DNA from: Amycolatopsis benzoatilytica AK 16/65
Lineage (GTDB): Bacteria > Actinomycetota > Actinomycetes > Mycobacteriales > Pseudonocardiaceae
Assembly (NCBI RefSeq): GCF_000383915.1
Contig: NZ_KB912942.1
Span: 5,358,367 to 5,422,366 of the forward strand
Reading direction: 5' to 3'
DNA length: 64,000 nt
The position numbers and the translations under genes are program-made. Below, one piece after another: positions 36,119 through 45,011 of this stretch (positions are counted from its first letter, which is position 1; every line of letters starts with the position of its first letter). Under the pieces are notes generated by a model. It saw nothing but the letters and a program-made list of their open reading frames with translations. It was not told where the DNA came from and did no database searches.

Positions 36119-37476
36119 CGCGAAGGAACCGGCTGTCCTTGTGAAGGCCCGCCCGGATTCGCCGCGCCTTGCTGACCGGTCACCGGGCTCTCGCCGGGCG
36201 TCACGTCCGGTGCGGCGTCGGGATTGTCCGGCCGGTACTCGTCCGCGTACTCCACGTCGGCTCCCTTGATCTGCTCTCCCAGCCAGGAACGCCACACTGC
36301 GAGCATTTTTTCCATCTGCAGCTGCTGTTTGAGATTGTCGTGCACCTTGTCGAAAGTCGCCGGCACCGGAGCCGTCACTTCATTGACCCGTCCGACATTC
36401 CAGCCGAACTGGTTCTGCACCGGGCCGAAGACCGTCCCCGTCGCCGCGCCGAATGCCGCTTTCCCGTAGTCGTCCTGCAGCTGGCGCCGGGAAAGCGTGC
36501 CGAGGTCGCCGCCCCGGTCGCGCGTCGCGGTGTCGATGCTGCGCTGCTGGGCCACGGTTTCGAAGGTCGCTCCGTGCGCCAGGTCGGCGATCACCTGGTC
36601 GGCTTCTCCCCTCGTCCGGACCACGATGTTGCCGATCTTGCGCTGCTCCGGAGTGCCCAGCTGGTCCTTTCGCGTCGCGAAAGCGTCCTTCACTTCCTGC
36701 TCGCTGACCTCGCCGGATCCCTTGGCCACCGCGTCGAACAGTTGAGAGAGAGCCATCTGCTGCTTGATTTCCTCGAGCACGGCCGGTTCGGACGTGCCGA
36801 CGTTGCCCAGCTGCTGGACGAACTTGTCGTGCGCTTCCGTCCCGTCTCCGAGCTGCCGCGAGATCAACCGGGCCAGCGCGTCCTGCGCCACCTTGTCACC
36901 GATCACGATTCCACGGTCTCGCGCGGCTTTCTGCAGGATCAGGCTCACCGCGTACGCCTTGGCGGAGTCTTTGCGGAACTTGCCGAGGGTCGCTTCGTCC
37001 TGCGGCGGCTGGACCCCGTACATGGCCCGCCAGGTCTCGAGGACACCGCTGAGCTGGTCGGCGGTGACCGTGCGGCCCGCGACGCGGAAGGCCGCGCCGG
37101 CCGGCAGCCGCTGGGAGTCGTACCAGACGTAGCCGCCTGCTCCGCCGCCCGCCAGGAGCAGCAAGACCGCGAGCAGGATGACGCGCATCTTGCGGGTTTT
37201 CGGCAGCCTGTCCCGGATGACGCCCTTCAGACCGGCCTTCGGTTTCCGCGGCCCGGCTTCGGCGTCCTCGTCCTCGGCAGGCTCGTCGGCTTCGTCCAAG
37301 TCAGATGAGTCAGATGAGTCGGACGCGGGGTCGCTTTCGGCTGGTTCTTCCGCCTCCTCGCGGCCTTCTGGGAGGTCGGCGTCGACTTCCTCGTCTTCGA
37401 TCGTGCTGGGCCGCGAAGTCTTCACGGTCGCCTCCTCGTCGTCAGTCTTCTTCTCGCGTTCGACTCGCAGGCTCAT
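36115..37476 (-). CDS. Membrane-anchored parvulin-type peptidyl-prolyl isomerase
   Basis: A 453-residue protein. The first 90 residues are acidic and low-complexity (many Glu, Asp, Ser). One TM helix follows (VILLAVLLLLAGGGAGGYVW), then an extracytoplasmic SurA-N-like helical region and a PpiC parvulin domain (EQRKIGNIVVRTRGEADQVI, ATFETVAQQRSIDTATRDRG, GDLGTLSRRQLQDDYGKAAF, FGWNVGRVNEV), then a Pro/Gly tail. Such isomerases fold or chaperone exported proteins. Its start overlaps the RND gene stop by four bases, so it is likely a folding factor for the exported mce or RND parts. Confidence 0.88.
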   Translation of the reverse strand: MSLRVEREKKTDDEEATVKTSRPSTIEDEEVDADLPEGREEAEEPAESDPASDSSDSSDLDEADEPAEDEDAEAGPRKPKAGLKGVIRDRLPKTRKMRVILLAVLLLLAGGGAGGYVWYDSQRLPAGAAFRVAGRTVTADQLSGVLETWRAMYGVQPPQDEATLGKFRKDSAKAYAVSLILQKAARDRGIVIGDKVAQDALARLISRQLGDGTEAHDKFVQQLGNVGTSEPAVLEEIKQQMALSQLFDAVAKGSGEVSEQEVKDAFATRKDQLGTPEQRKIGNIVVRTRGEADQVIADLAHGATFETVAQQRSIDTATRDRGGDLGTLSRRQLQDDYGKAAFGAATGTVFGPVQNQFGWNVGRVNEVTAPVPATFDKVHDNLKQQLQMEKMLAVWRSWLGEQIKGADVEYADEYRPDNPDAAPDVTPGESPVTGQQGAANPGGPSQGQPVPSR

Positions 37477-39830
37477 CGACCCGCCTCCACCACGACTCGT
37501 CCGACAGGTTCGGGAACGGGCGTCGCCGCCCCGGCAACGCGGTCACGCGGTGGCCAGAGCCACACCACGCAGCCCGCGGACAGCAACGCCAGCACGACCG
37601 AGCCAGCCAGCAGGATGCCGAACTCGCGTACGGCGGCCAGCTTGGACAGCACCAGGACCGCGTACCCCACGGTGGAGGTGGACGCGGCGAGCAGGATCGA
37701 CACCCGAAGTCCCCTGCTGCGACGGCGGGCGGCTTCCGACAGCAGCACCGTGAACTCGCACCCGACCGCCGCGGTCAGCGATCCCAAGCCAGCCGTGACG
37801 GGGCTCAGCGGCACCCCGGCCAGCCACAGGAAGCACAGCCCCGCACCGGTGGCGATAGCGGCCGCCGCGACCGCGCGCGCCGCGTCGGCCCGCTGCCGCA
37901 GCGCGATCAGCAGGACCGCGCCCGCGGCCAGGATCCCGGCCAGGTTGGTGAGCAGGCGGTCGGCCGACACCAGCTCGTTGCCGCGGACCGCGACCATCGG
38001 CAAGCCGGTCAGGTCCACGTGATACCCCTGCGGGGGCGGCGGCAAGTGCCGCACCACGTCGTCGCGCAGGGCTCGCAGCTCGCTCAGGTCTTCCATCCGC
38101 ACGCCGAAGCTCAGCAGCGCGGAGGTCCGGTCGTTGCGCAGGACCGCGCCCATGAGGTACGGCGGCAGCAACCGGACCCCGGCCGCGATCTGGCTCGCCG
38201 TGGGCGAGCTGCCCAGAAACTGCAGCAAGGTCGGCGGCGACACGACGGGGCGCATCTGGTCACCGTGTCGCGAGACGATGCTTTCTTGCGCATCGCTGGT
38301 CCATTTCACGGCCTCGGGCGACAGCACATCAGGACCGTTGAGGACGAGGGCGACCTCGCCCGACGACCCGATGACGGATTCGACGTGCTGGGCATCGGTG
38401 AGCGCGTCCAGTCCGGCGGCGAAGCTCTGGAAGTTGCTTTCCAGCTCGATCCGCGGGAGCGCCATCCAGCCGGCCAGCGCCACCGCGCCCGCGACGGCGC
38501 CAGCGGCGACCCGAACCCATCGAGGCGACGTCGCAGCGCGCGACGAGGAGACCGTCTCATCGAGCGGCCGGTCCGGTTCGGCGGTGAACGAGAGACCGCG
38601 GATGAGGAGCATGCCGACCAGCGCGGCGATGAGCACCCCCATCGAAAGCGCAAGACCGAGTTGACGGACGAACGGCAACGGGGACAGCAGCAGCATCGCG
38701 AACGCCGCGGCGGTGGCGGTGGCGACTGCCAGTACCACCCGGCGTCTGGCCTGCTGGGCGAAGTAGGTCGGGTAGTAGCTCCCGACGCCGAGCAGGACGG
38801 GCAGGAAGGCCACGACGCCGAGCGACAACGGCCGCCCGAGCCACCCGAAAACCGAGAGCGTCAGCCCGATCGCGACGACGGTCGTCATGACCGGCACCAG
38901 CCTGCGGCGCACCTTCCGCGTCCAGGGAATCGCCAGGAAGCACGCGGCCACCGCGAGCAGGGCGGTCCCGCCGATCCACGGGATCTCGCGTTGCACCTGC
39001 TCGCCCAGGGACACGGCGATGACCGGGACCCCGGACACCGTGATCCGCCGCGCGTCCGGCTTGGCCGTCGCGACGGCGTCACGGACCGCCCGGACCAGCC
39101 GTTCCGTGCCCTGCTGGTCCAGGCCCTCGCGCGGGCGGACGAGAATTGCCACCGACCGGTCGGAGGGCACGACGAACCGCCACTGCGGACGGGGTTGGCC
39201 GGTACCGGTGTACACGACCGTGTTCACGAAGGACGGATTGTGCAGGGTCGGGAGGCCGGCCGGCATGCCCTGCACCAGCAGCGGCCCGTACCGGGCGTCG
39301 AACGCGGCGACCGCGGCGTCGCCGGCCTTCTCCGCGTTCTTGCCGGTCTTGCCCTGCTGGGCTTGGGACCGGACGGCGTCGCGCCGTCCGGACAGCTCCG
39401 CGAGAAGGTCCTGCGTCCGCCCGGCGATCTGGTTCAGCGTGGTACCGGGACCGTACGCGGCCGCGACGTCGGGCAGCCGGGACAGCCGGCCTTCGAGGTT
39501 GAGCAGTGCCGGCAGGTGCTGCTGGTCGAGCTGGGCCCGCGGCTGCTCGGACTCCAGCAGGACGACGATCGGGTCCCCGCCGAAGGAGCCCGACTCCGCC
39601 TCGAACTGGCGCACCACCGGGTCGTCGGTGGGCAGGAACGAGTCCACGCTCGTCTCGACCCGCACCTTCGCGAGCCCGCCGAGCACGAAGCCCGCCATCG
39701 CGAGCACGCCCACGGCCACGAAAAGGCCACGCTTGGTCGGCCGTCGCCAAAGAGCGCGCGCCCTTCGCGCCCCTCCGCGAAGGAAGGGCCTCGGGGACAG
39801 CTTGCGCAACGACGGCCGACGCACCATCAC
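37473..39830 (-). CDS. RND/MmpL-type transporter in the mce operon
   Basis: A 785-residue RND protein with two repeats, each having one leading helix, a large extracytoplasmic loop and a five-helix bundle, about 12 helices in total. Seen: GLFVAVGVLAMAGFVLGGLA, AVDSFLPTDDPVVRQFEAES-like periplasmic entry, IPWIGGTALLAVAACFLAIP, VFGWLGRPLSLGVVAFLPVL and TAGLGSLTAAVGCEFTVLLS. MmpL and related RND proteins export lipids. Four-base overlaps join it to the last mce gene and the isomerase gene. Having an RND exporter fused into an mce operon is unusual; it may act on the same lipid or provide energy-linked flow. Confidence 0.88.
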   Translation of the reverse strand: MMVRRPSLRKLSPRPFLRGGARRARALWRRPTKRGLFVAVGVLAMAGFVLGGLAKVRVETSVDSFLPTDDPVVRQFEAESGSFGGDPIVVLLESEQPRAQLDQQHLPALLNLEGRLSRLPDVAAAYGPGTTLNQIAGRTQDLLAELSGRRDAVRSQAQQGKTGKNAEKAGDAAVAAFDARYGPLLVQGMPAGLPTLHNPSFVNTVVYTGTGQPRPQWRFVVPSDRSVAILVRPREGLDQQGTERLVRAVRDAVATAKPDARRITVSGVPVIAVSLGEQVQREIPWIGGTALLAVAACFLAIPWTRKVRRRLVPVMTTVVAIGLTLSVFGWLGRPLSLGVVAFLPVLLGVGSYYPTYFAQQARRRVVLAVATATAAAFAMLLLSPLPFVRQLGLALSMGVLIAALVGMLLIRGLSFTAEPDRPLDETVSSSRAATSPRWVRVAAGAVAGAVALAGWMALPRIELESNFQSFAAGLDALTDAQHVESVIGSSGEVALVLNGPDVLSPEAVKWTSDAQESIVSRHGDQMRPVVSPPTLLQFLGSSPTASQIAAGVRLLPPYLMGAVLRNDRTSALLSFGVRMEDLSELRALRDDVVRHLPPPPQGYHVDLTGLPMVAVRGNELVSADRLLTNLAGILAAGAVLLIALRQRADAARAVAAAAIATGAGLCFLWLAGVPLSPVTAGLGSLTAAVGCEFTVLLSEAARRRSRGLRVSILLAASTSTVGYAVLVLSKLAAVREFGILLAGSVVLALLSAGCVVWLWPPRDRVAGAATPVPEPVGRVVVEAGR

Positions 39831-41125
39831 TTCGTTCCCTTCTCCACTCGCGGGTATGCGCCGCCCGGGTACGGCCCAGGGTTCAAGGACTGGCCGGGTG
39901 CCGGGTACGGGTTGCTCTTGTCCAGGGGCGGGATGTTGTTGAGGTTGAGCGGGTTCCCGCGCAGGCTCTGCTCGTTGAGGATGATGAAGACGCGCAAAGC
40001 CGTGCCGTTGTCGTCGCCCCTCGCCAGGGCCTGCCCCATGTTGGTGAACATCGCCGCGACGTCGTGCCCGTACGGCTGCAGGTAGGACAGCATCGGGTTG
40101 ACGTCGCCGAGCGCGACGTTCAGCGTCGGCAGCAGCTGATGGGCGTCGGCGGCGACCACCGGCACCCGCGCCAGCGTGTCCGGCGCGTGGTCGAGCACGC
40201 CGTTGAGCGAGGGCAGCAGGCCGCGCAGGTCGCCGGCGGTTTGCGGCAGCTGTTCCAATGCCTTGCTCAAGTCCGGGGCGGCGGCGTTGAGGTTCTTCGC
40301 GACGGGCGCGAGCGCACCCGACAGCTCGTTCAGGCCGTCGCTCGCGCTCTTGGCGTCGTCCAGGACGCCCGGCAGCTCCCGCAGGACGGTCTGGAGGTCT
40401 TGCCCGCCGTCCGCGGTGGTCTTCGTCAGGGTGTCCGCGTCACGCACCAGCTGCGCGATCTGGCCTTGCCGGGTGTCAAGTGCGGCGAGCAGGTTCGCGG
40501 CGTTCCCGCTCAGCTTCTTCAGGTCATCGCTCTGCGCGGCCAGCGCGGCCAGCGCGCCTTGTCCCTCCCGCCCGAGGTCGCCGAGACCGCTCAAGGCGCG
40601 GGAGATGCTGTCCTGGCTGTCCTTCGTGGACGCCCCGAGCGAGCGGACGGTGCTCGCCAGCGCCTGCCTGGTCGAGGGGTCGATGCTGGCCAGCACGTCG
40701 TTCAGGCCGACAGCGGGCTTGCCCGCGTTCGCCGGCAGAACTGCTCCGCTGTCGAGCGCCGGACCGTCGCCGTCGGTCAGCTGGAGGAAGGTTTCCTCCA
40801 CCAGCGTCTTGTTCCGGACCTGGACCGTCACCCCGCCGTGCAGCGGGTACTGCTGATCGAGCTCCATGGTGACGTGCGCGCGGCCGCCGTCGTTCTTGAT
40901 CTCGGCCACCTTGCCGACGGCGACACCGCTGATCATCACGTCGGAGTCGGGCACGAGGTTCGCCACGCGCGGGAAGGTCGCCGTGAGCGTGTAGCGGGGG
41001 CTGCTGAAGGGGAGCTTGCCGCCGGAGTTCACCCAGAGGTAGCCGAAGAACACGGCGCAGGCGGTGGCGAACACGACGAGCACGATCAGCCGGATCACCG
41101 GCATCGCGGAATGGGGGATCCTCAT
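39827..41125 (-). CDS. Mce family protein, sixth (MceF position)
   Basis: A 432-residue MCE/MlaD protein. One N-terminal helix (VIRLIVLVVFATACAVFFGY) leads to the MlaD domain (YTLTATFPRVANLVPDSDVM, GVAVGKVAEIKND), then a long helical and low-complexity part with many Leu, Asp and Ala, ending in a Pro-rich tail. MCE proteins form a channel between membrane and lipid source. The ATG at 41125 follows AGGTGG; an in-frame GTG nine bases earlier overlaps less well. The gene comes nine bases after the preceding mce stop. Confidence 0.92.
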   Translation of the reverse strand: MRIPHSAMPVIRLIVLVVFATACAVFFGYLWVNSGGKLPFSSPRYTLTATFPRVANLVPDSDVMISGVAVGKVAEIKNDGGRAHVTMELDQQYPLHGGVTVQVRNKTLVEETFLQLTDGDGPALDSGAVLPANAGKPAVGLNDVLASIDPSTRQALASTVRSLGASTKDSQDSISRALSGLGDLGREGQGALAALAAQSDDLKKLSGNAANLLAALDTRQGQIAQLVRDADTLTKTTADGGQDLQTVLRELPGVLDDAKSASDGLNELSGALAPVAKNLNAAAPDLSKALEQLPQTAGDLRGLLPSLNGVLDHAPDTLARVPVVAADAHQLLPTLNVALGDVNPMLSYLQPYGHDVAAMFTNMGQALARGDDNGTALRVFIILNEQSLRGNPLNLNNIPPLDKSNPYPAPGQSLNPGPYPGGAYPRVEKGTK

Positions 41126-41134
41126 GGCAGCCAC

Positions 41135-42400
41135 CTAGCGGGGAGTCTGGCCGGACGGGGCGCCCACACCGGCGATCCGCAGGCTGCTCGGAGTGAACTC
41201 GAGCAGGCCGCGCAGGATCCCGCCGTTGGCGTCGTGCAGGCTGGTCAGGGAATTCGTCTGGTAGACGAAGGCCGACAGGTCGTTGAGGTAGGGCAGGACG
41301 GCCGCCGTGACCTGGTTGAGCCGGCCGGTGATCTCGTGCAGGTCCGGCAGCGTCCCGTTGAGGTCGCCGACGAGCGGGCGCAGGTCGTCGACGACGGGCT
41401 TGGCCTTCGCCACGACCGGGGTCGCCTGGTCCACCGTGTTGCCGGCCTGGTCCACCGCCTTCGTCAGCTTCGACAGGGAATCGGGCAGCTCGCCTGACGC
41501 CTTGCGCAGGTTTTCCAGCGTCGGATCGAGCTGGTCGCTCAGCCCGACCACGCTGCTCGTCGCCTCGTCGAGCTGGCGAGTCAGGTCGGGCAGCTGCGCC
41601 AGCGACGCGTTGAGCGGACCGCTCTGCGCGCCAGCGGCTCCGAGCGTCTCCCGCAGGCTCTTGGCCAGTGCCGACAGCCGCGCGTCGTTCCCGCCGACGG
41701 ACTTGGAGATCTGCGCCAGTGCGGTCACCAGCTTCGCCAGCGTGTCCTTGCGGGTCTGCAGCGCCGTCACGACCGGCTTGAGGTCGGTCGCGACTTGGTC
41801 GGTCGCCGAGAGACCGTTCGCGAGCGACTGCGGTGCGTGCGCCAAGGCCGCGTCGGACTCCTTGACCAAGGACGTCAGCGCGTTCAACGTGTTGTCGTCC
41901 AGGTGCCCGAGCACCTCGTCGACCTGGATCGGCCGCTGCGAGTGGCTCGCCGGGAGCGTCCCGTCCTGCGGGATTTCCTTCCCCGGCGGCCCGCCGGGGT
42001 CGATTTCGACGTACATCTCGTTGAGCGGGCTCTTCGGACGCAGCACCGTGCGCGCGTTGTCGTACACCTTGTACCGCGGGTCGATCGAGAGGGTGAGCAG
42101 CGCCTTGCCGTCGTCCGAGACGGACGCCGAGTCGATCTGGCCGACCTTCACGCCGGCGATCCGGACCTCCTGGCCGTTGCCCGGGCTGACCGCGGGAGCG
42201 TTGTCGAACTCCGCCTTCATGACGAACCTGTCCTGCCACGGCCAGGTCGTGGTCCCCGCGCCCTGCTGACTGACGATGTAGCCCCCGACCGCCAGTCCGA
42301 GCGCCACCAGCGCCACCAGCGTGAGCACGTTCCGGCCGAGCTTCGGCTCGCTGCGGACGCGTTCCCAGGTCTTCTTGATCCGGCCTCGCTCGCGGGTCAT
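41135..42400 (-). CDS. Mce family protein, fifth
   Basis: A 421-residue MCE protein with TM segment VLTLVALVALGLAVGGYIVS, then the MlaD domain (FVMKAEFDNAPAVSPGNGQE, GVKVGQIDSASVS, RPKSPLNEMYVEIDPGGPPG) and a long helical region (LDDNTLNALTSLVKESDAAL onward). In mycobacteria the fifth mce gene often encodes a lipoprotein; here no lipobox Cys is present. Its start overlaps the fourth mce stop by four bases. Confidence 0.92.
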   Translation of the reverse strand: MTRERGRIKKTWERVRSEPKLGRNVLTLVALVALGLAVGGYIVSQQGAGTTTWPWQDRFVMKAEFDNAPAVSPGNGQEVRIAGVKVGQIDSASVSDDGKALLTLSIDPRYKVYDNARTVLRPKSPLNEMYVEIDPGGPPGKEIPQDGTLPASHSQRPIQVDEVLGHLDDNTLNALTSLVKESDAALAHAPQSLANGLSATDQVATDLKPVVTALQTRKDTLAKLVTALAQISKSVGGNDARLSALAKSLRETLGAAGAQSGPLNASLAQLPDLTRQLDEATSSVVGLSDQLDPTLENLRKASGELPDSLSKLTKAVDQAGNTVDQATPVVAKAKPVVDDLRPLVGDLNGTLPDLHEITGRLNQVTAAVLPYLNDLSAFVYQTNSLTSLHDANGGILRGLLEFTPSSLRIAGVGAPSGQTPR

Positions 42401-43731
42401 CGCCCCTCCTGCTGCTGTCCGAGCCTCATGAGGTTGCCGAAGAGCTGTTCGAGGCTGATCGGAAGCCCGCCGACGCTGCCGGGGCCGACGCCGGGTTCGA
42501 ACGCGATCGACGCGCCGTTGCCGTCGGTCATCGACGACGCCCTGTCCACATTGGACAGCATGTATCCGAGTTCCTGGTAGAGCGGCCGGTCACCGGAAGT
42601 GCCGGCGTACGGTCCCGTTCCGAGGTAAGGCGAGAGGATCGTGGACTTGATCGGGCCGTTCACCCGGTCGAGCACCGGTCCGCGCACGTCGTCGAGCACC
42701 GTGGTCAGGCCCTGCGCGGCCGGCACGAGGTCACGGACGACGGGTCTGGCGTCGGCCAGCAGGTTCTTCAGGTCGTTCACCAGCGGACGTGCCTTCGCCA
42801 GCACCGGATCGGCGTGCCGCAGGGCCGTGTCGAGCTCGCGGGCCACCGGACGGGCCGGATCGGCGACGTCCTTGATCTTGGCCAGCGTGCCGTCCAGCCG
42901 GGACAACCCGGCATTCGTCGAGTCCAGCGCAGCCGGAAGGCCGGCGACCGTATCGGACAAGTCCGCTGCGCGTTCCCCCAGCACGGTGCTGACCTTGCCG
43001 AGGTTCTGGACGATCGAGTCGAGCTGCCCCGGCTCCTTCGTCAGCACCGAGGAAGCCGACTCGAGTCCGCTCACCACGTCGGCGAGGTCTTGCCGGGGCC
43101 GGGTGCCCTGGGCGGCGCGGAGGACGTCGCCGGCCGGGTCCAGCGTGCCCGGCGCGTCGGCGAGCAACTGATCGATCGCCGCGCGGCCTTCGTCGTCCAG
43201 CGTGGCGTCCAGCCGCCCGACCGTCTTCTGCAGTGAGGCCAAGGTGTTCGGCGACAGTGCGCCGACGACCTTGCCGAGCTCGACCGGTACCTGGGTGCGC
43301 TCCTTCGGGATTTCGCCCGCCGGAGTGCCCTTCTCCCCGCCGGGAACGAGATCGACGTAGTACCTGCCGCCCAGCACGGTGGCCGCCCGGATCACCGCCG
43401 AGGGCGCCGTGCGCAGCTTGGCGGGCACGTCGTCGTCGACCTTCACCGTGACGTCGGCGGAGCCGTCCCGCGCCTCCTGGACGTCCACCACCTTGCCGAT
43501 CGGGACGCCGGCGACCTTGACCTCCGTGGCGAAGGGCTGGAGCCGGTAGTCGCGCGCGAAGTTGATGGTCAGCTCCGTGCCCGGCCGCAACGTGGTGAGG
43601 ATCCGGTCCTTGTTGAACAGGGCGACGCCCGCGACGAGCGCCACGACGACGAACGCCGCGCCCAGTTTGAACAGCGAGCCCTTGCCCTTCGGCCGCCGCC
43701 AATTCTTGATACCCAAAGCCATCATCCTCAC
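42397..43731 (-). CDS. Mce family protein, fourth
   Basis: A 444-residue MCE protein. After a basic start comes the helix LGAAFVVVALVAGVALFNKD, then the MlaD domain (GTELTINFARDYRLQPFATE, VKVAGVPIGKVVDVQEA, VLGGRYYVDLVPGGEKG) and long helices (LASLQKTVGRLDATLDDEGR). The GTG at 43731 overlaps the third mce stop as GTGA; ATG codons at 43725 and 43722 are possible starts. Confidence 0.92.
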   Translation of the reverse strand: MRMMALGIKNWRRPKGKGSLFKLGAAFVVVALVAGVALFNKDRILTTLRPGTELTINFARDYRLQPFATEVKVAGVPIGKVVDVQEARDGSADVTVKVDDDVPAKLRTAPSAVIRAATVLGGRYYVDLVPGGEKGTPAGEIPKERTQVPVELGKVVGALSPNTLASLQKTVGRLDATLDDEGRAAIDQLLADAPGTLDPAGDVLRAAQGTRPRQDLADVVSGLESASSVLTKEPGQLDSIVQNLGKVSTVLGERAADLSDTVAGLPAALDSTNAGLSRLDGTLAKIKDVADPARPVARELDTALRHADPVLAKARPLVNDLKNLLADARPVVRDLVPAAQGLTTVLDDVRGPVLDRVNGPIKSTILSPYLGTGPYAGTSGDRPLYQELGYMLSNVDRASSMTDGNGASIAFEPGVGPGSVGGLPISLEQLFGNLMRLGQQQEGR

Positions 43732-45011
43732 CTCGGCCCCAGCAGAGAGCTCTTCTTGTCCCGCGGTGCCTGTCCCGGTTCGGGATAGGCGTTGCGCGCG
43801 GCGACCGGGTCCTTGATCGCGCTCAAGGCACCGGACAGGGACTCGGTGTTGAACAGCGGGTAGATGCGCAGCCAGTGACCCGCCGCGTCACCCTGGCTGA
43901 GCGCGTTGGCCGCGTAGGAGAACCACGACGCGATCTCCGGCGAGTACGGCGCGAGGATCTCGAGCGGCACGTGCGCCGAGCCCACGGCCGAGCGCACGGC
44001 CGGCGCGAGCGGCCGCGCGTCGGAGAAAGTCTGTGCCAGCGCTCCGACCGCCGAATCGGCCGGCCCGGCGACGCCCGGCACCTTGTCGAGCGGCGCGACG
44101 CCCTCGCGCAACACGCCGCGGACGTCCGGGGTCGCCTTGCCCAGCGCGTCCGCGCCCGGCTTCAGCGACGACATCGCCGCCTGGGCATCCGCGAGCGGTG
44201 CCTGCAACGACTGCAGTGCCCCACGCACCTTTCCCAGCGTGTCCGGCGCCCTCTCCACGACATCCGCCAGCGGCTTTCCGCCATCGACGCCGACCGAGTC
44301 CAGCGTGGTCTTGAGCTGCCCGACCAACGCCGAGATCTCCTGCTGGTGCTGGGTGAAGCGGCCGCTGAGACTGTCCAGCGCACGCAGCGTCCCGGTCAGG
44401 TCCTGCCCGTTGTTCGTGGCCAATGCGCTGGCCACCGTGCCGAGATCCGGCAGTTCCGCGGGCAAGGAGCCCAGCGCGTCGCGGAGATCCTGCTGGTGCC
44501 CGACGACGCCGCCGCCGGTCTCGCGCAGTGTTTCCTGCAGCGCCTTCCGCGTCGGCTCGTCGAAGACGGCCAGCACATCGGAAAGCTCCTGCGCTCCCTC
44601 GGTCTTCGCCGACGGGATGACCTCGTCCTCGCCGAGCACGCCCGCGTCGGGGGTTCCCGGCGTGAAGTCGACATACTTCTGGCCTAGCGCCGATCGCGCG
44701 CCGACCGATGCGGTCACGGCTTTGGAATTGCGGTAAATCGGCTTGTCGCCGTCGAACTTCAGCTCGACGACGGCCTGGTTGCCGACCAGGTTGATGTCGC
44801 CCACCTGCCCGACCCGCACCCCGCCGATGCGGATGTCGTCGCCGCTGCGCAGGGCGCCGACATCGCCGAACGCGGCCTTCACGACCGTCGTCGGCTTGCC
44901 CGGCAGGCCGTCGCTCGCGGTGATCGCGATACCGACCGAGGCCACGAAGAGGGCCAGGACGACGAGCCCGAGGAACCGGGACCTCCTCCTCCGGCCGGCT
45001 GTGCTCGCCAT
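43728..45011 (-). CDS. Mce family protein, third
   Basis: A 427-residue MCE protein. A basic start is followed by FLGLVVLALFVASVGIAITA, then the MlaD domain (VVKAAFGDVGALRSGDDIRI, GGVRVGQVGDINLVG, GARSALGQKYVDFTPGTPDA) and a helical region. TGATG at 45009-45013 places its start inside the stop of the second mce gene. GGAGG precedes it. Confidence 0.92.
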   Translation of the reverse strand: MASTAGRRRRSRFLGLVVLALFVASVGIAITASDGLPGKPTTVVKAAFGDVGALRSGDDIRIGGVRVGQVGDINLVGNQAVVELKFDGDKPIYRNSKAVTASVGARSALGQKYVDFTPGTPDAGVLGEDEVIPSAKTEGAQELSDVLAVFDEPTRKALQETLRETGGGVVGHQQDLRDALGSLPAELPDLGTVASALATNNGQDLTGTLRALDSLSGRFTQHQQEISALVGQLKTTLDSVGVDGGKPLADVVERAPDTLGKVRGALQSLQAPLADAQAAMSSLKPGADALGKATPDVRGVLREGVAPLDKVPGVAGPADSAVGALAQTFSDARPLAPAVRSAVGSAHVPLEILAPYSPEIASWFSYAANALSQGDAAGHWLRIYPLFNTESLSGALSAIKDPVAARNAYPEPGQAPRDKKSSLLGPR